A stretch of 64,000 nucleotides of DNA. Origin: Paenibacillus sp. 598K (GTDB taxonomy: Bacteria; Bacillota; Bacilli; Paenibacillales; Paenibacillaceae). Location: contig NZ_BFBX01000033.1 in the NCBI RefSeq assembly GCF_003851045.1, forward strand, positions 40,357 to 104,356, written 5' to 3'. This document shows, one piece after another, positions 25,404 to 34,337 of this stretch. Every line of letters starts with the position of its first letter. Position 1 is the first letter of the stretch. The position numbers were made by a program, and so were the translations under genes. The notes below the pieces were generated by a model. The model ran no database searches and had not been told where the DNA came from. It saw only the letters and a program-made list of their open reading frames with translations.

Positions 25404-27235
25404 CGCGCTGCCTCCCCTCGCTTGCGCTTCAGTATGCGGCTCCCGTATGCCTCCAGCTCGACCGCGAGCAGTCCTTCGCTCGACCGGATCGTCTCGCCAG
25501 TCCGCAGGTCCTCCCACACGTCGTCCTCCACCCCGGCCGCGATCTCCGCATAAGCGGCAGAGGCCGCGCCGTCATCGTCCGCTTGTCGCGCCCTATCCGG
25601 CAGCGCCAGGAGCAGCCGGCTCGGCTGAGAGGACACATTCATCGCGAGGATCAGACGCTCCTCCCCCGCCCTCCGTTCGTAGGCCAGCTCATAGCCGCCA
25701 GCAGGCGCATGCAGGAAGCGGAACGTCCCGCTGCGGAGCGCCTCATGTGTCTTGCGCAGGACGATCAACTCCCGGTAGAAGCCGAGCAGCTCCAGGTTCT
25801 GCTGGCTAGTCTCCCAGATCATGCAGCGTCGGTTGTCCGGGTCATTGTCCCCGCTCATCCCGATCTCGTCGCCGTAGTAAATGCATGGCGCTCCAATATA
25901 GGTGAACTGGAAGAGCGCCGCAAGCTTCAGCTTCGCGATGCTGCCCCCGCACAGCGTCAGTAGTCGCGGGGTATCGTGACTGCCTAGGAGCTGGAAGGAC
26001 GCTTCGTTGACCTGCTGTGGATAGGACGCCAACTGCTGGCCCACGATATCCGCGAACATCCGGGCATCCACGCGTTGCGTCGCAAAAAACTTGATCGCGA
26101 TATCGCGCACCGGATAATCCATCACCGCATCGAGCTGATCGCCGCCGAGCCAGGCCATCGCATCGTGGAAAATCTCGCCCAGAATATACGCCTCCGGCTT
26201 GATCGCCTTCACCGTATCGCGGAATGCGCGCCAGAAACGGTGATTCACCTCGTTGGCCACATCGAGCCGGAAGCCGTCGATGTCCGTCGTCTTCAGCCAG
26301 TGCGCCGCTACCTCCAGCAAATACCGGCCAAGTCGATCATTAACCATGTTAAGCTTCGGCAGATCCGGCTCGTACCCGAATGTCTCGTAGATCATCGGCT
26401 GTCCGGTCTCCGCATCCGCCCATTGCGAGATATGGAACCAGTCTGCGTAAGGGGAATGCGCTCCCTTCTCTGCAACGTCCCGGAAGGGCGGGAACAGACT
26501 GCCAGTATGGTTGAAGACGATATCGAGCATGACGCGAATCCCTCGCTCGTGGCAGGCTGCGACGAGCTGCCGCAGCAGCTCGGTCGTGCCGAACTGCGGA
26601 TCGACGGCATAATAATCCTGCGTATCGTACTTGTGACTCGAAGGCGCCTGGAACAACGGGGTGAAGTAGATGGCGGTAATCCCCAGATCGGTCAAATAAT
26701 CCAGATGATCCAGCACGCCCTGGAGATCGCCGCCGAACGTATTTTGCTTGGTCGGCACACTCCCCCACACTGCGAACCGGTCGGACGGCGCGGCATGGCT
26801 GCCTCTGGCGAACCGGTCGGGGAAGATCTGATAAAACACCGCATCCTTGACCCATTCCGGCGGATGAATGCCATCGGCCGCGCTGACGTAAGGGTATTCG
26901 AAATTGCCGAAGGAATCCGGCGGTTCCTCGGCTGCACACCACCGTTCCCCGTAATAGATGCGCTCCTCCCCGTCGACTACCGCAAAACGATAGCTCAGTC
27001 GGCCATTGCAAGCCTCAACCTCCGTCTCCCAGTAGTCATACCTCGCATCCGAGATCAGCTTGTACATGGGACGATGCCTGACCGTCCCGTACCAGTCATA
27101 CTTGTCTCCCCAGCTCATCTCGACGGCCTGGACATCGTCCCGCATCGTGCGCATCCGCACCTTCACTGCCTTGCCATGGTAGATAAAAGCCCAGTTCTGT
27201 TTGTGACGATGGTATAACGCTTCCAGATTCATCAT
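25400..27235 (-). CDS. GH13 cyclomaltodextrinase/neopullulanase-like enzyme
   Basis: About 611 residues from ATG 27235 (or the adjacent ATG 27232), preceded by AAGGAGG. It has an N-terminal beta domain of about 125 residues typical of CDase/neopullulanase dimers, then the barrel with GITAIYFTPLFQAPSSHKYD, VMLDIVFNHTG, nucleophile in DGFRLDVANEV (Asp about 323), acid/base in ILGEIF (Glu about 353) and LLGSHDTPR (Asp about 421). There is no signal peptide, so it is cytoplasmic. It opens imported cyclodextrins and cuts malto-oligosaccharides, which fits the divergent secreted CGTase. It is the first gene of the seven-gene operon and therefore sits directly under its promoter and leader. Confidence 0.92.
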   Translation of the reverse strand: MMNLEALYHRHKQNWAFIYHGKAVKVRMRTMRDDVQAVEMSWGDKYDWYGTVRHRPMYKLISDARYDYWETEVEACNGRLSYRFAVVDGEERIYYGERWCAAEEPPDSFGNFEYPYVSAADGIHPPEWVKDAVFYQIFPDRFARGSHAAPSDRFAVWGSVPTKQNTFGGDLQGVLDHLDYLTDLGITAIYFTPLFQAPSSHKYDTQDYYAVDPQFGTTELLRQLVAACHERGIRVMLDIVFNHTGSLFPPFRDVAEKGAHSPYADWFHISQWADAETGQPMIYETFGYEPDLPKLNMVNDRLGRYLLEVAAHWLKTTDIDGFRLDVANEVNHRFWRAFRDTVKAIKPEAYILGEIFHDAMAWLGGDQLDAVMDYPVRDIAIKFFATQRVDARMFADIVGQQLASYPQQVNEASFQLLGSHDTPRLLTLCGGSIAKLKLAALFQFTYIGAPCIYYGDEIGMSGDNDPDNRRCMIWETSQQNLELLGFYRELIVLRKTHEALRSGTFRFLHAPAGGYELAYERRAGEERLILAMNVSSQPSRLLLALPDRARQADDDGAASAAYAEIAAGVEDDVWEDLRTGETIRSSEGLLAVELEAYGSRILKRKRGEAAR

Positions 27236-27273
27236 TCGATCCTCCTTCAGCAGGCCATGCCGTGCAGTAACGC

Positions 27274-27314
27274 AAAAAAGGCACACCCTCAGCAGATTCG
27301 CGAGGATGTACCTT
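27274..27314 (-). terminator. Intrinsic terminator inside the 5' leader of the NRPS operon
   Basis: On the minus strand AAGGTACATCCTC pairs fully (two G-U) with GAGGGTGTGCCTT over an 11-base loop and runs into TTTTTT. Stem arms are 27302-27314 and 27278-27290. It lies between the predicted promoter (27344-27372) and the first start codon (27235), so transcription of the whole operon must pass it. A short alternative hairpin TACC-GAAA-GGTA overlaps its 5' arm, as expected for attenuation. Confidence 0.8.
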
Positions 27315-27343
27315 TCGGTAGCATAGCCTTCAAATTTTCCCAA

Positions 27344-27372
27344 ATTGTAGCACCCTATCATTCCGTTGGCAA
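27344..27372 (-). promoter_or_regulatory. Sigma-A promoter for the cyclomaltodextrinase-NRPS operon
   Basis: On the minus strand TTGCCA (27372-27367), a 17-bp spacer and TACAAT (27349-27344). The transcript would start near 27337, giving a leader of about 100 nt that contains the terminator hairpin. Confidence 0.75.
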
Positions 27373-27398
27373 TCTATTTTTGGTAACAATTTTTTGGG

Positions 27399-27428
27399 TT
27401 GACAAATAATAGACTGCCCATCTACAAT
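27399..27428 (+). promoter_or_regulatory. Sigma-A promoter for the CGTase gene
   Basis: TTGACA (27399-27404), 18-bp spacer, TACAAT (27423-27428). It is divergent from the operon promoter, with only 26 bp between the two -35 boxes, so one regulator could control both. A weak cre-like string (TGAAAGCGCATCCT, 27428-27441) overlaps the start point. Confidence 0.78.
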
Positions 27429-27506
27429 GAAAGCGCATCCTAAAATAAAGTTGACGATTGCCGTCAGCTTGCGGATGTGGCAACACCGGACAATCACAAT
27501 TTGAGG

Positions 27507-27607
27507 GCGCTGCCTTCCTGGTCCCGCAGCGGACCGGGAACAACCCCGTAATCTTCTCAGTGAAGATTGCGGGGTTGTTTGTCGTGAGGCGCTCGCAGGA
27601 AGGGCGG
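27507..27607 (+). ncRNA. Structured 5' leader of the CGTase gene
   Basis: Between promoter and start the roughly 270-nt leader can fold into an enclosing stem (GCCTTCCTG about 27512-27520 with CAGGAAGG about 27597-27604). Inside are a hairpin GGTCC...GGACC (about 27520-27535) and a long hairpin, ACAACCCCGTAATCTTC (27540-27556) against GAAGATTGCGGGGTTGT (27562-27578). The long hairpin is followed by a weak T run and may terminate in either direction. The three-stem architecture suggests a regulated leader; no known riboswitch class was recognised. Confidence 0.55.
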
Positions 27608-27703
27608 TGACAACCCAGCGGCAACTGCAAGGTCCGTTCGTTATGGTAATGGTTGCAGGTATGTAACGTGTAAATCCAACTCTACTGAAAAGGTGGTCTA
27701 CTC

Positions 27704-29866
27704 TTGATGAAGCTAACCCACAACAGACTGTTCGCCAAATGGCTGCTCTCCCTCGCCCTGATCGCCGGGCTTGCGCTGCCTGTTCTCCCGGTTGCCGAGG
27801 TTCATGCCGCTCCCGATACGTCGGTCCTGAACAAGCAGGGCTTCTCTACGGATGTCATCTACCAGATCTTCACCGACCGCTTCTCGGACGGCAACCCGGC
27901 CAACAATCCGACCGGAACGGCCTTCTCGGCCGGCTGCACGAACCTCCGCGTCTACTGCGGCGGAGATTGGCAAGGCATTATCAACAAAATAAACGACGGC
28001 TACTTCGCGGGAATGGGCGTTACGGCCCTCTGGGTATCCCAGCCTGTGGAAAATATCTTTAGCGTCATTAACTATTCCGGCGCCAACAATGCTGCCTACC
28101 ACGGCTATTGGGGCCGCGACTTCAAGAAGACCAATCCGGCCTACGGCACGATGACCGACTTCCAGAACCTGATCAATACCGCGCACGCCAACGGCATCAA
28201 GATCGTCATCGACTTTGCACCCAACCATACGTCGCCGGCTATGGAGACGCAGCCGACCTTCGCGGATAACGGCAGACTTTACGATAACGGCACGCTTGTG
28301 GCCGGCTATACCGGCGACACCAACGGCATCTTCCATCACAACCTCGGGACCGACTTCTCCTCTCTGGAGGACGGCATCTACCGGAACCTGTACGACCTGG
28401 CGGATATTAACCACCACAACAATACCACCGACGCCTACTTCAAGGAGGCGATCAAGCTGTGGCTGGATATGGGCATCGATGGCATCCGCGTCGACGCCGT
28501 CAAGCATATGCCGATCGGCTGGCAAAAAAACTGGATGTCCTACATTTACAACTACAAGCCGGTCTTCACCTTCGGCGAATGGTTCCTGGGCGTCAACGAA
28601 AACGATCCGGCCAATGTCCACTTCGCCAACGAGTCGGGCATGAGCCTGCTCGACTTCCGCTTCAACCAGAAGGTTCGCCAAGTGTTCCGGGACAACACGG
28701 ATACGATGTATGGCCTGGACGCGATGATCGCCTCCACCGGAGCCGAGTATACGCAGATCAATGACCAGGTGACGTTCATCGACAATCACGATATGGATCG
28801 CTTCACGCTCGGCAGCAACAACCGTCGTCTGGAGCAGGCGCTGGCCTTTACGCTCACCTCGCGCGGCGTTCCGGCGATCTACTACGGCACGGAGCAGTAT
28901 CTGGCCGGCAACGGCGATCCGAACAATCGCCCGTTCATGAACAGCTTCTCCACTACGACGACCGCCTACAATGTGATCGGGCGTCTGGCTCCGCTGCGCA
29001 AGTCCAATCCGGCAATCGCTTACGGCAGCACGCAGCAGCGCTGGATCAACAACGATGTGTATGTATACGAGCGCAAATTCGGCAGCAGCGTCGCGGTCAT
29101 CGCGATCAATCGCAGCTCCAGCACGGCAGCTACGATCAGCGGCTTGACCACCTCCCTGCCTGCGGGCACCTATACCGACGTGCTCGGCGGTCTCCTGAAC
29201 GGCGGCAGCATTACGGCTAGCAGCACCGGCGGCGTTTCTTCGTTTAATCTGCCGGCAGGCGGCGTCGGCGTATGGCAATACACGACGGCCCAGACGACGC
29301 CTGTCATCGGCAACGTCGGTCCGGATCTCGGCAAAGCCGGGACGACGGTGACGATAGACGGCCGCGGCTTCGGCAATACGAAGGGCACCGTCTATTTCGG
29401 AACGACGGCAGTCACAGGCGCGAACATCACCCAATGGGAGGACACCCAGATCAAAGCAATCGTGCCGAACATCGCAGCTAACAAATACAACATCAGCGTA
29501 CAGAACGCAGCCGCGGTGAACAGCAATAGCTACAGCAACTTCAATCTGCTCACCGGGGATCAGATCTCGGTCCGCTTCATCGTCAACAATGCCTCGACAA
29601 CGCTCGGCGAGAACGTATATCTGGTCGGCAATACGGCCGAGCTGGGCAACTGGGACCCGGCCAAGGCGATCGGGCCAATGTTCAACCAGATCATCACCTC
29701 GTATCCGACCTGGTACTACGATGTCAGCGTCCCGGTCGGAACGCCGCTGCAATTCAAGTTCATCAAGAAAAACGGCGCCGTCGTCACCTGGGAGAGCGGC
29801 AGCAACCATACCTACACAACACCGACCAGCGGCGTCGGTACCGTTACGGTCAACTGGCAGCCCTGA
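27704..29866 (+). CDS. Secreted cyclomaltodextrin glucanotransferase (CGTase)
   Basis: About 720 residues with a Sec signal peptide (cleavage near [11 protein letters not shown], residue 36). Domains: A/B barrel with [31 protein letters not shown], nucleophile in [13 protein letters not shown] (about 264), acid/base in FTFGEWF (about 292), [10 protein letters not shown] (about 362). Then a C domain, an IPT/TIG D domain ([20 protein letters not shown]) and a C-terminal CBM20 starch-binding domain ([20 protein letters not shown]). The five-domain A-E layout and length are those of Paenibacillus CGTases. It converts extracellular starch to cyclodextrins. The start is TTG 27704 or ATG 27707 after AAAGGTGG. 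It is divergent from the cyclodextrin-processing operon. Confidence 0.95.
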   Translation: MMKLTHNRLFAKWLLSLALIAGLALPVLPVAEVHAAPDTSVLNKQGFSTDVIYQIFTDRFSDGNPANNPTGTAFSAGCTNLRVYCGGDWQGIINKINDGYFAGMGVTALWVSQPVENIFSVINYSGANNAAYHGYWGRDFKKTNPAYGTMTDFQNLINTAHANGIKIVIDFAPNHTSPAMETQPTFADNGRLYDNGTLVAGYTGDTNGIFHHNLGTDFSSLEDGIYRNLYDLADINHHNNTTDAYFKEAIKLWLDMGIDGIRVDAVKHMPIGWQKNWMSYIYNYKPVFTFGEWFLGVNENDPANVHFANESGMSLLDFRFNQKVRQVFRDNTDTMYGLDAMIASTGAEYTQINDQVTFIDNHDMDRFTLGSNNRRLEQALAFTLTSRGVPAIYYGTEQYLAGNGDPNNRPFMNSFSTTTTAYNVIGRLAPLRKSNPAIAYGSTQQRWINNDVYVYERKFGSSVAVIAINRSSSTAATISGLTTSLPAGTYTDVLGGLLNGGSITASSTGGVSSFNLPAGGVGVWQYTTAQTTPVIGNVGPDLGKAGTTVTIDGRGFGNTKGTVYFGTTAVTGANITQWEDTQIKAIVPNIAANKYNISVQNAAAVNSNSYSNFNLLTGDQISVRFIVNNASTTLGENVYLVGNTAELGNWDPAKAIGPMFNQIITSYPTWYYDVSVPVGTPLQFKFIKKNGAVVTWESGSNHTYTTPTSGVGTVTVNWQP

Positions 29867-29904
29867 TCGGTAACTGACCCTTCGACTGACACACCATCAT
29901 GCAC

Positions 29905-29942
29905 AAGCTGCCGGATCAAGCCATGGGCTTGGTCCGGCAAGC
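29905..29942. terminator. Bidirectional terminator between CGTase and nitroreductase
   Basis: TGCCGGATCAAGCC (29909-29922) pairs with GGCTTGGTCCGGCA (29926-29939) across a 3-base loop, with one G-T pair. The T run is weak. It lies between convergent genes. Confidence 0.65.
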
Positions 29943-30002
29943 CGCGTTTCCTGCCCATCCTGCTAAAGCCCCCATCTGCCTGTCAACATGACTTGTAACA
30001 CC

Positions 30003-30746
30003 TTACTTGAAATCGAAGCCTTGCTGCTCCAGCATCCGCCGAACCTCGGGATAGTAGATGCGGTTATACACTCCTGCGACCGTCTGGGACCAGCTTCGCG
30101 ATTCCTTCCCGCCTGTACGCTTGGTCATATAGGCAGATACCTGCTCGTCGTACTCGCGGATCACTCCCTCCAGCCGCTCCTGATCATACCGCTCGCGATG
30201 CCAGATGGCCTCCAGCGGCAAACGATGCTTCGTCTCCGACGGCCCCGCCGGATGACCGACGACCAGACCGCTCACCGGGAATACATACTGCGGCAGCCCG
30301 AGCAGCTCGATCAGCGCCAGCGGGTCTCGCCTGGCGCCTCCGATCGGCACCGTCCCGAGGCCAAGCGAGGCTGCCATTGCGATCGCGCGACCGAGGGCGA
30401 TCCCGACATCGGTCGCTCCGACCACGATCGATTCGATTGCATCCGTGATGACCAGCTCCTGACCATGCAGCTCGGCGGCGACCTTGGCGCGCTGGAAGTC
30501 GGCGCAGAACAGCAGGAAGACCGGCGCCTGGACGATCCACGCCTGATTGCCTGCCAGCTCGGCCACCTTCGACTTCGTCTCGGGCTCCTGTACGCTGATG
30601 ACTGTCACCTGCTGGCCGTTGATCGACGTCGGCGACGTGCTGACCGCTTCGATGATCGCCCGCAGCTGCTCCTCGCTGACCGGCTCGTCCGTATAGCTGC
30701 GGATCGAGCGGTGACCTGTGAGCGTCGTATACATTTCGTTCATCAT
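30003..30746 (-). CDS. NfrA-like NADPH-dependent flavin/nitroreductase
   Basis: 247 residues of the oxygen-insensitive nitroreductase family. It has the FMN-contacting N-terminus GHRSIRSYTDEPVSEEQL, STSPTSINGQQVTVISV, GTVPIGGARRDP, and a C-terminal MTKRTGGKESRSWSQ typical of NfrA-type FMN reductases. It reduces FMN, nitro compounds or disulfides with NAD(P)H as a cytosolic dimer. ATGATG at 30746/30743 follows GAGGAGG. It is monocistronic and convergent with the CGTase gene. Confidence 0.9.
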   Translation of the reverse strand: MMNEMYTTLTGHRSIRSYTDEPVSEEQLRAIIEAVSTSPTSINGQQVTVISVQEPETKSKVAELAGNQAWIVQAPVFLLFCADFQRAKVAAELHGQELVITDAIESIVVGATDVGIALGRAIAMAASLGLGTVPIGGARRDPLALIELLGLPQYVFPVSGLVVGHPAGPSETKHRLPLEAIWHRERYDQERLEGVIREYDEQVSAYMTKRTGGKESRSWSQTVAGVYNRIYYPEVRRMLEQQGFDFK

Positions 30747-30821
30747 GACTAGCCTCCTCGCAGTGATAGGGTATCCAGTACTATAATACCCAACTGCAGA
30801 GAGATGTCACAAGAGAGCTGA

Positions 30822-32321
30822 TTAGTTGTACTCAAAGCACATCAGAACATCCCGTACCGCTACCAGGAATGTCGTCGAAGACAAGGGAACTACGTTCATC
30901 TTGTCCGCCTCATACGGGGAATCGATCGTGAAACGCAGCTTGCCATCGCCGTCGAAGCCGTACAAATAGCCGCTGTTCGTAGTCGCGTATAGATGATCGG
31001 CATCATCTTCAAACGATAGGGCGGAGATCAAGCTGCCGGATGTATAATTCGGCGATTTCAGACGATAGCTCCAGCGAATCTGGCCTGTCAGCGGATCTAC
31101 TCGGTGCAGTTGGTGCCAGTCCTCCTTATCGATGGACAGCATGTCTGTAGCCGGGCCCGTAGGCGGCGAAGCGACGAGACGGTAGCTACCATCCTCTAGC
31201 TTGTAGAGACTGCCACGATCCATGAGCATATCATCTGGCAGTACCTCCGGATAGTACCACTGCGTATCTTCCCTGTTGATCACCTGCCGATGGTCGTCCA
31301 GGACGAGCATCCTCCCTTCGGTCAACAGATAAAGACGCTCCTTTCCATCAGCAACCATCGACCATATGAAATCGGCGATGTCATCTTTCGAGGTGAATAG
31401 CCCAAGCTCCTCTTGGCCTACCGTCCACACCTGCCTCCCTGTCTCATCGAACCCTGCTACCCCCTCATCGGTCTGAACAATGAGTTGGCCGTTGACATCT
31501 CTAAGCGCCATGACAGGGACCGGGTCATAAGCCGTTTTCAAAAACCAATCTGCCATCGGCAGCTCAACGTCTTTCAAAGGAAAAGTTTTCGTACCCTCCA
31601 GATAAGAGTACGTGTAGCCCGTTCCGGACATACTCGCCATAATGTACGTTGAATCCGTAAGCTTAAGTGGCGCACGCTGCTGCAGCTTACCCTCAGCATC
31701 GACGACCAACAGATCATCCGTCGTTTTTAGCCATATATTTCCATCATTCCCGACAGATGCGGCGACAACATACTCCCCCGCTCTCAGGCCAGCAGATTGG
31801 CTCCACAGCAGCCTCACATTTCCCTGATGGTGCAGCGTGAGCGGCTTATCCTTGCTGTCTCGCACCGGCAGTTGCTCTTGGTAGATCAGTCCGACATTCT
31901 CCGAGAACACCTCTACTATACGATACTGCGAATTATAGCTTACCTTGACGCCCAAGGCTTCGCCAATGAAACGTACCGGCACGTAGACATGATCGTCCAT
32001 AAGCACGGGTGGTTGCTGCATAGCCAGGGTTTCGCCATTGCGATCTGCCTCCTTTGCGCCAAGCTTCATGACGATCTTCACTTTCCCGTATTGACCCGTG
32101 ATTTGCCTCGTCCCGGCATCATAAGCGACCTGTGCCCCAAGCCCCTCGAAAATGTCGCGCATCGGCACGAGTATACTGCCCTGGTGGTTAATCGGCGCTG
32201 CTTCCGTCATGATCAGGTCGCCATCAATAGACAACCCGTAGCCCGTTTGCGCATAGATTGGTGTCGCAGCCCCGCTCAGCAGTATGATGCACATGAGCAA
32301 GCCAAGTGTCATTTTTCTCAA
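30822..32321 (-). CDS. Secreted protein with copper-amine-oxidase-like N-terminal domain and beta-propeller-like region
   Basis: About 499 residues from TTG 32321 (LRKMTLGLL...), 10 nt after AAGGGGG; the longer ATG frame lacks a ribosome site. A Sec signal peptide ends near PIYAQ. Residues about 30-140 are the repeated stalk-like domain common in Paenibacillus exported proteins (ILVPMRDIFEGLGAQVAYDA, VYVPVRFIGEALGVKVSYN). The rest contains PQQ/WD-like repeats (GNDGNIWLKTTDDLLVVDAEG, LYATTNSGYLYGFDGDGKL). It is probably a wall- or surface-associated binding or sensor protein; no enzyme function is implied by the domain name. Confidence 0.8.
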   Translation of the reverse strand: MRKMTLGLLMCIILLSGAATPIYAQTGYGLSIDGDLIMTEAAPINHQGSILVPMRDIFEGLGAQVAYDAGTRQITGQYGKVKIVMKLGAKEADRNGETLAMQQPPVLMDDHVYVPVRFIGEALGVKVSYNSQYRIVEVFSENVGLIYQEQLPVRDSKDKPLTLHHQGNVRLLWSQSAGLRAGEYVVAASVGNDGNIWLKTTDDLLVVDAEGKLQQRAPLKLTDSTYIMASMSGTGYTYSYLEGTKTFPLKDVELPMADWFLKTAYDPVPVMALRDVNGQLIVQTDEGVAGFDETGRQVWTVGQEELGLFTSKDDIADFIWSMVADGKERLYLLTEGRMLVLDDHRQVINREDTQWYYPEVLPDDMLMDRGSLYKLEDGSYRLVASPPTGPATDMLSIDKEDWHQLHRVDPLTGQIRWSYRLKSPNYTSGSLISALSFEDDADHLYATTNSGYLYGFDGDGKLRFTIDSPYEADKMNVVPLSSTTFLVAVRDVLMCFEYN

Positions 32322-32419
32322 GTCTGTAAATCCCCCTTCTATAAATAAAAGCAATACTAAATGGTGTTCCACCTCGTCCCTTCATTTTCCTGCTCGCGCA
32401 ACATCATAAAAATACCCCC

Positions 32420-32448
32420 TTAAACCGCCTCTCTTACTATGCTAAAAT
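32420..32448 (+). promoter_or_regulatory. Promoter of the aldo/keto reductase gene
   Basis: TTAAAC (32420-32425), 17-bp spacer, TAAAAT (32443-32448) with an upstream TG. The start point near 32455 rules out the ATG at 32447 as the start codon. Confidence 0.65.
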
Positions 32449-32491
32449 GGACCATGAACCCATATCAGGGATTGAGGAGGAGGACACAACA

Positions 32492-33328
32492 GTGACGATT
32501 ACGATCACCGGACTGCAGGACACCGTAACCTTGAACAACGGTGTGAAGATGCCCCGTCTCGGCTTTGGCGTCTTCAAGGTAAAAGAGGGCGAAGAAGTCG
32601 TCGATGCCGTCAAGGCGGCGCTCGCCGCCGGCTATCGCGCGATTGATACAGCCGCCGCCTACCGCAACGAAGAGGGAGTCGGACAGGCGATCCGCGAAAG
32701 CGGCATCCCGCGCGAGGAGCTGTTCATCACGACCAAGGTGTGGAATAGCGACCAAGGCTACGAGAGCACGCTCGAGGCGTACGAGTCTAGCCGCCGCAAG
32801 CTCGGACTCGATTACCTCGACCTGTATCTGGTCCACTGGCCGGTCAAGGGCAAGTACAAGGACACCTGGCGCGCGCTGGAGAAGCTCTATAGCGACGGCG
32901 TCGTCCGGGCCATCGGCGTCAGCAACTTCCAGACGCATCATCTCGACGACATCTTCGAGGACAACACGATCGTACCCGCGGTCAACCAGATCGAGTACCA
33001 TCCGCTGCTCACGCAGGAGAAGGTCAAGAGCTATTGCGAGGCCAAAGGTATCCATATCACCGCATGGAGTCCGCTCATGCAGGGTAATCTCGACCTGCCG
33101 CTGCTGCAGGAGCTTGCTGCCAAGTATAGCAAGTCGCCTGCCCAGATCGTCATCCGCTGGGATCTGCAAAAGGGCGTGCTGACGATTCCGAAGTCGATCA
33201 CCCCTGCCCGTATCCAAGAGAACGCCGACGTCTACGACTTCGAGCTGTCCGCCGAGGACGTCGCCGCTATCGACGCTTTGAACCAAGATCGCCGTTTTGG
33301 GTCGGACCCGGATAATTTTAATTTTTAG
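32492..33328 (+). CDS. Aldo/keto reductase (2,5-diketogluconate-reductase/YvgN type)
   Basis: 278 residues from GTG 32492, 9 nt after GAGGAGGAG. It is a cytosolic NADPH-dependent reductase of aldehydes such as methylglyoxal. It shows the AKR signature GVKMPRLGFGVFKVKEGEEV, the catalytic Asp/Tyr segment AIDTAAAYRNEEGVGQAI, Lys in TTKVWNSDQGYE, His in LYLVHWPVKGKYK, and the cofactor segment IPKSITPARIQENADVYDF. Length and motifs are complete. Promoter and terminator surround it, so it is monocistronic. Confidence 0.93.
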   Translation: MTITITGLQDTVTLNNGVKMPRLGFGVFKVKEGEEVVDAVKAALAAGYRAIDTAAAYRNEEGVGQAIRESGIPREELFITTKVWNSDQGYESTLEAYESSRRKLGLDYLDLYLVHWPVKGKYKDTWRALEKLYSDGVVRAIGVSNFQTHHLDDIFEDNTIVPAVNQIEYHPLLTQEKVKSYCEAKGIHITAWSPLMQGNLDLPLLQELAAKYSKSPAQIVIRWDLQKGVLTIPKSITPARIQENADVYDFELSAEDVAAIDALNQDRRFGSDPDNFNF

Positions 33329-33336
33329 TAGCAGCC

Positions 33337-33380
33337 AAGACGCTCTCACCCACCTGTAGCGGTGTGGAGAGCGTCTTTTC
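33337..33380 (+). terminator. Terminator after the aldo/keto reductase
   Basis: AAGACGCTCTC (33337-33347) pairs with GAGAGCGTCTT (33367-33377), followed by TTTTC. Confidence 0.88.
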
Positions 33381-33391
33381 TCCTGTTCTAT

Positions 33392-33419
33392 TTGAGTTGA
33401 TCTGATGAAAAGCTATAAT
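33392..33419 (+). promoter_or_regulatory. Promoter of the phosphotransferase gene
   Basis: TTGAGT (33392-33397), 16-bp spacer, perfect TATAAT (33414-33419). Transcription would start near 33426, so the open frame from 33405 must use the later ATG 33459. Confidence 0.72.
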
Positions 33420-33458
33420 TGGTATAAACCCAATTCATTAAGAACAGGAAGTGAAGCG

Positions 33459-34337
33459 ATGATCGACATTACAATCGAATTGGTGCATCAATTAGTGCGC
33501 ACTCAATTCCCGGATTGGGCTAATTTAGAGATAACAGCAGTCGAGAAAAATGGCCATGATAACCGCACCTATCGACTGGGCAATGAAAGGGCTGTACGTT
33601 TACCAAGTCATGAAAGATATGCGGCGGCTATTGATAAGGAGATGTTATGGCTACCTGTATTCAAGCCCCTTCTATCCTTGCCCATTTCGGTTCCCCTTGC
33701 CAAAGGTGAACCTACGGATGAATATCCGCTTCCGTGGTCCATCAACCGCTGGATTGATGGAGAAACGCTCAGACATGACAACATTCTTAATTTACAGGGA
33801 TTTGCCAAAGACCTTGCAAGCTTTCTAAAGGAACTACAGAGTATCGATGCAAGCCGAGGGATACCTGCAGGCATTCAAAACTTTCATCGCGGCGGGAATC
33901 TTGCCGTTTACAACGATGAAGCAAGAATGTCTATTCAAGCTCTTTCCGGTCACTACGATCAAGCACTGTTGACAGAAATTTGGAACAGCTCCCTGGAAAG
34001 TAAATTCCAATCGACTCCCGTCTGGCTGCACGGTGATATTGCCGTTGGCAATCTGATCGTCAAAGATGGCAAGTTATGTGGCGTCATTGATTTTGGTACT
34101 ATGGGTGTAGGCGATCCTTCCAGTGACCTGGTGATGGCTTGGAACTTTTTCGACCAATCGAGCCGACAACTCTTTTTGAAACTTATGGATGTTGACCAGG
34201 ATACGGTGAATCGGGCACGCGGCTGGGCTCTTTGGAAAGCGCTCATTACTTGTGTTCAGCAAGATAAAGACTCGGAAGCCTCAAGCTGGGGGAATCATGT
34301 AATTCAGACCATTCTCCAAGACTACAAGCAATCGTGA
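33459..34337 (+). CDS. Aminoglycoside phosphotransferase-family small-molecule kinase
   Basis: 292 residues from ATG 33459 (MIDITIELVHQLVRTQF) after AGGAAGTGAAGC. It is a cytosolic ATP-dependent kinase with APH fold: N-lobe YRLGNERAVRLPSHERY, the catalytic loop HGDIAVGNLIVKDGKLCG, and the metal-binding IDFGTMGVGDPSSDL. The substrate is not predictable; family members phosphorylate aminoglycosides, macrolides, choline, homoserine or sugars. The gene is AT-richer than its neighbours and has its own promoter, so it may be acquired. Resistance should not be assumed without tests. Confidence 0.88.
   Translation: MIDITIELVHQLVRTQFPDWANLEITAVEKNGHDNRTYRLGNERAVRLPSHERYAAAIDKEMLWLPVFKPLLSLPISVPLAKGEPTDEYPLPWSINRWIDGETLRHDNILNLQGFAKDLASFLKELQSIDASRGIPAGIQNFHRGGNLAVYNDEARMSIQALSGHYDQALLTEIWNSSLESKFQSTPVWLHGDIAVGNLIVKDGKLCGVIDFGTMGVGDPSSDLVMAWNFFDQSSRQLFLKLMDVDQDTVNRARGWALWKALITCVQQDKDSEASSWGNHVIQTILQDYKQS

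Noticed and set aside
27713..29809. A 698-codon open frame on the minus strand opposite the CGTase gene
   Set aside because: It is a shadow of GC-rich codon bias. The plus frame has all CGTase domains, a signal peptide, ribosome site and promoter; the antisense product has no recognisable domain.
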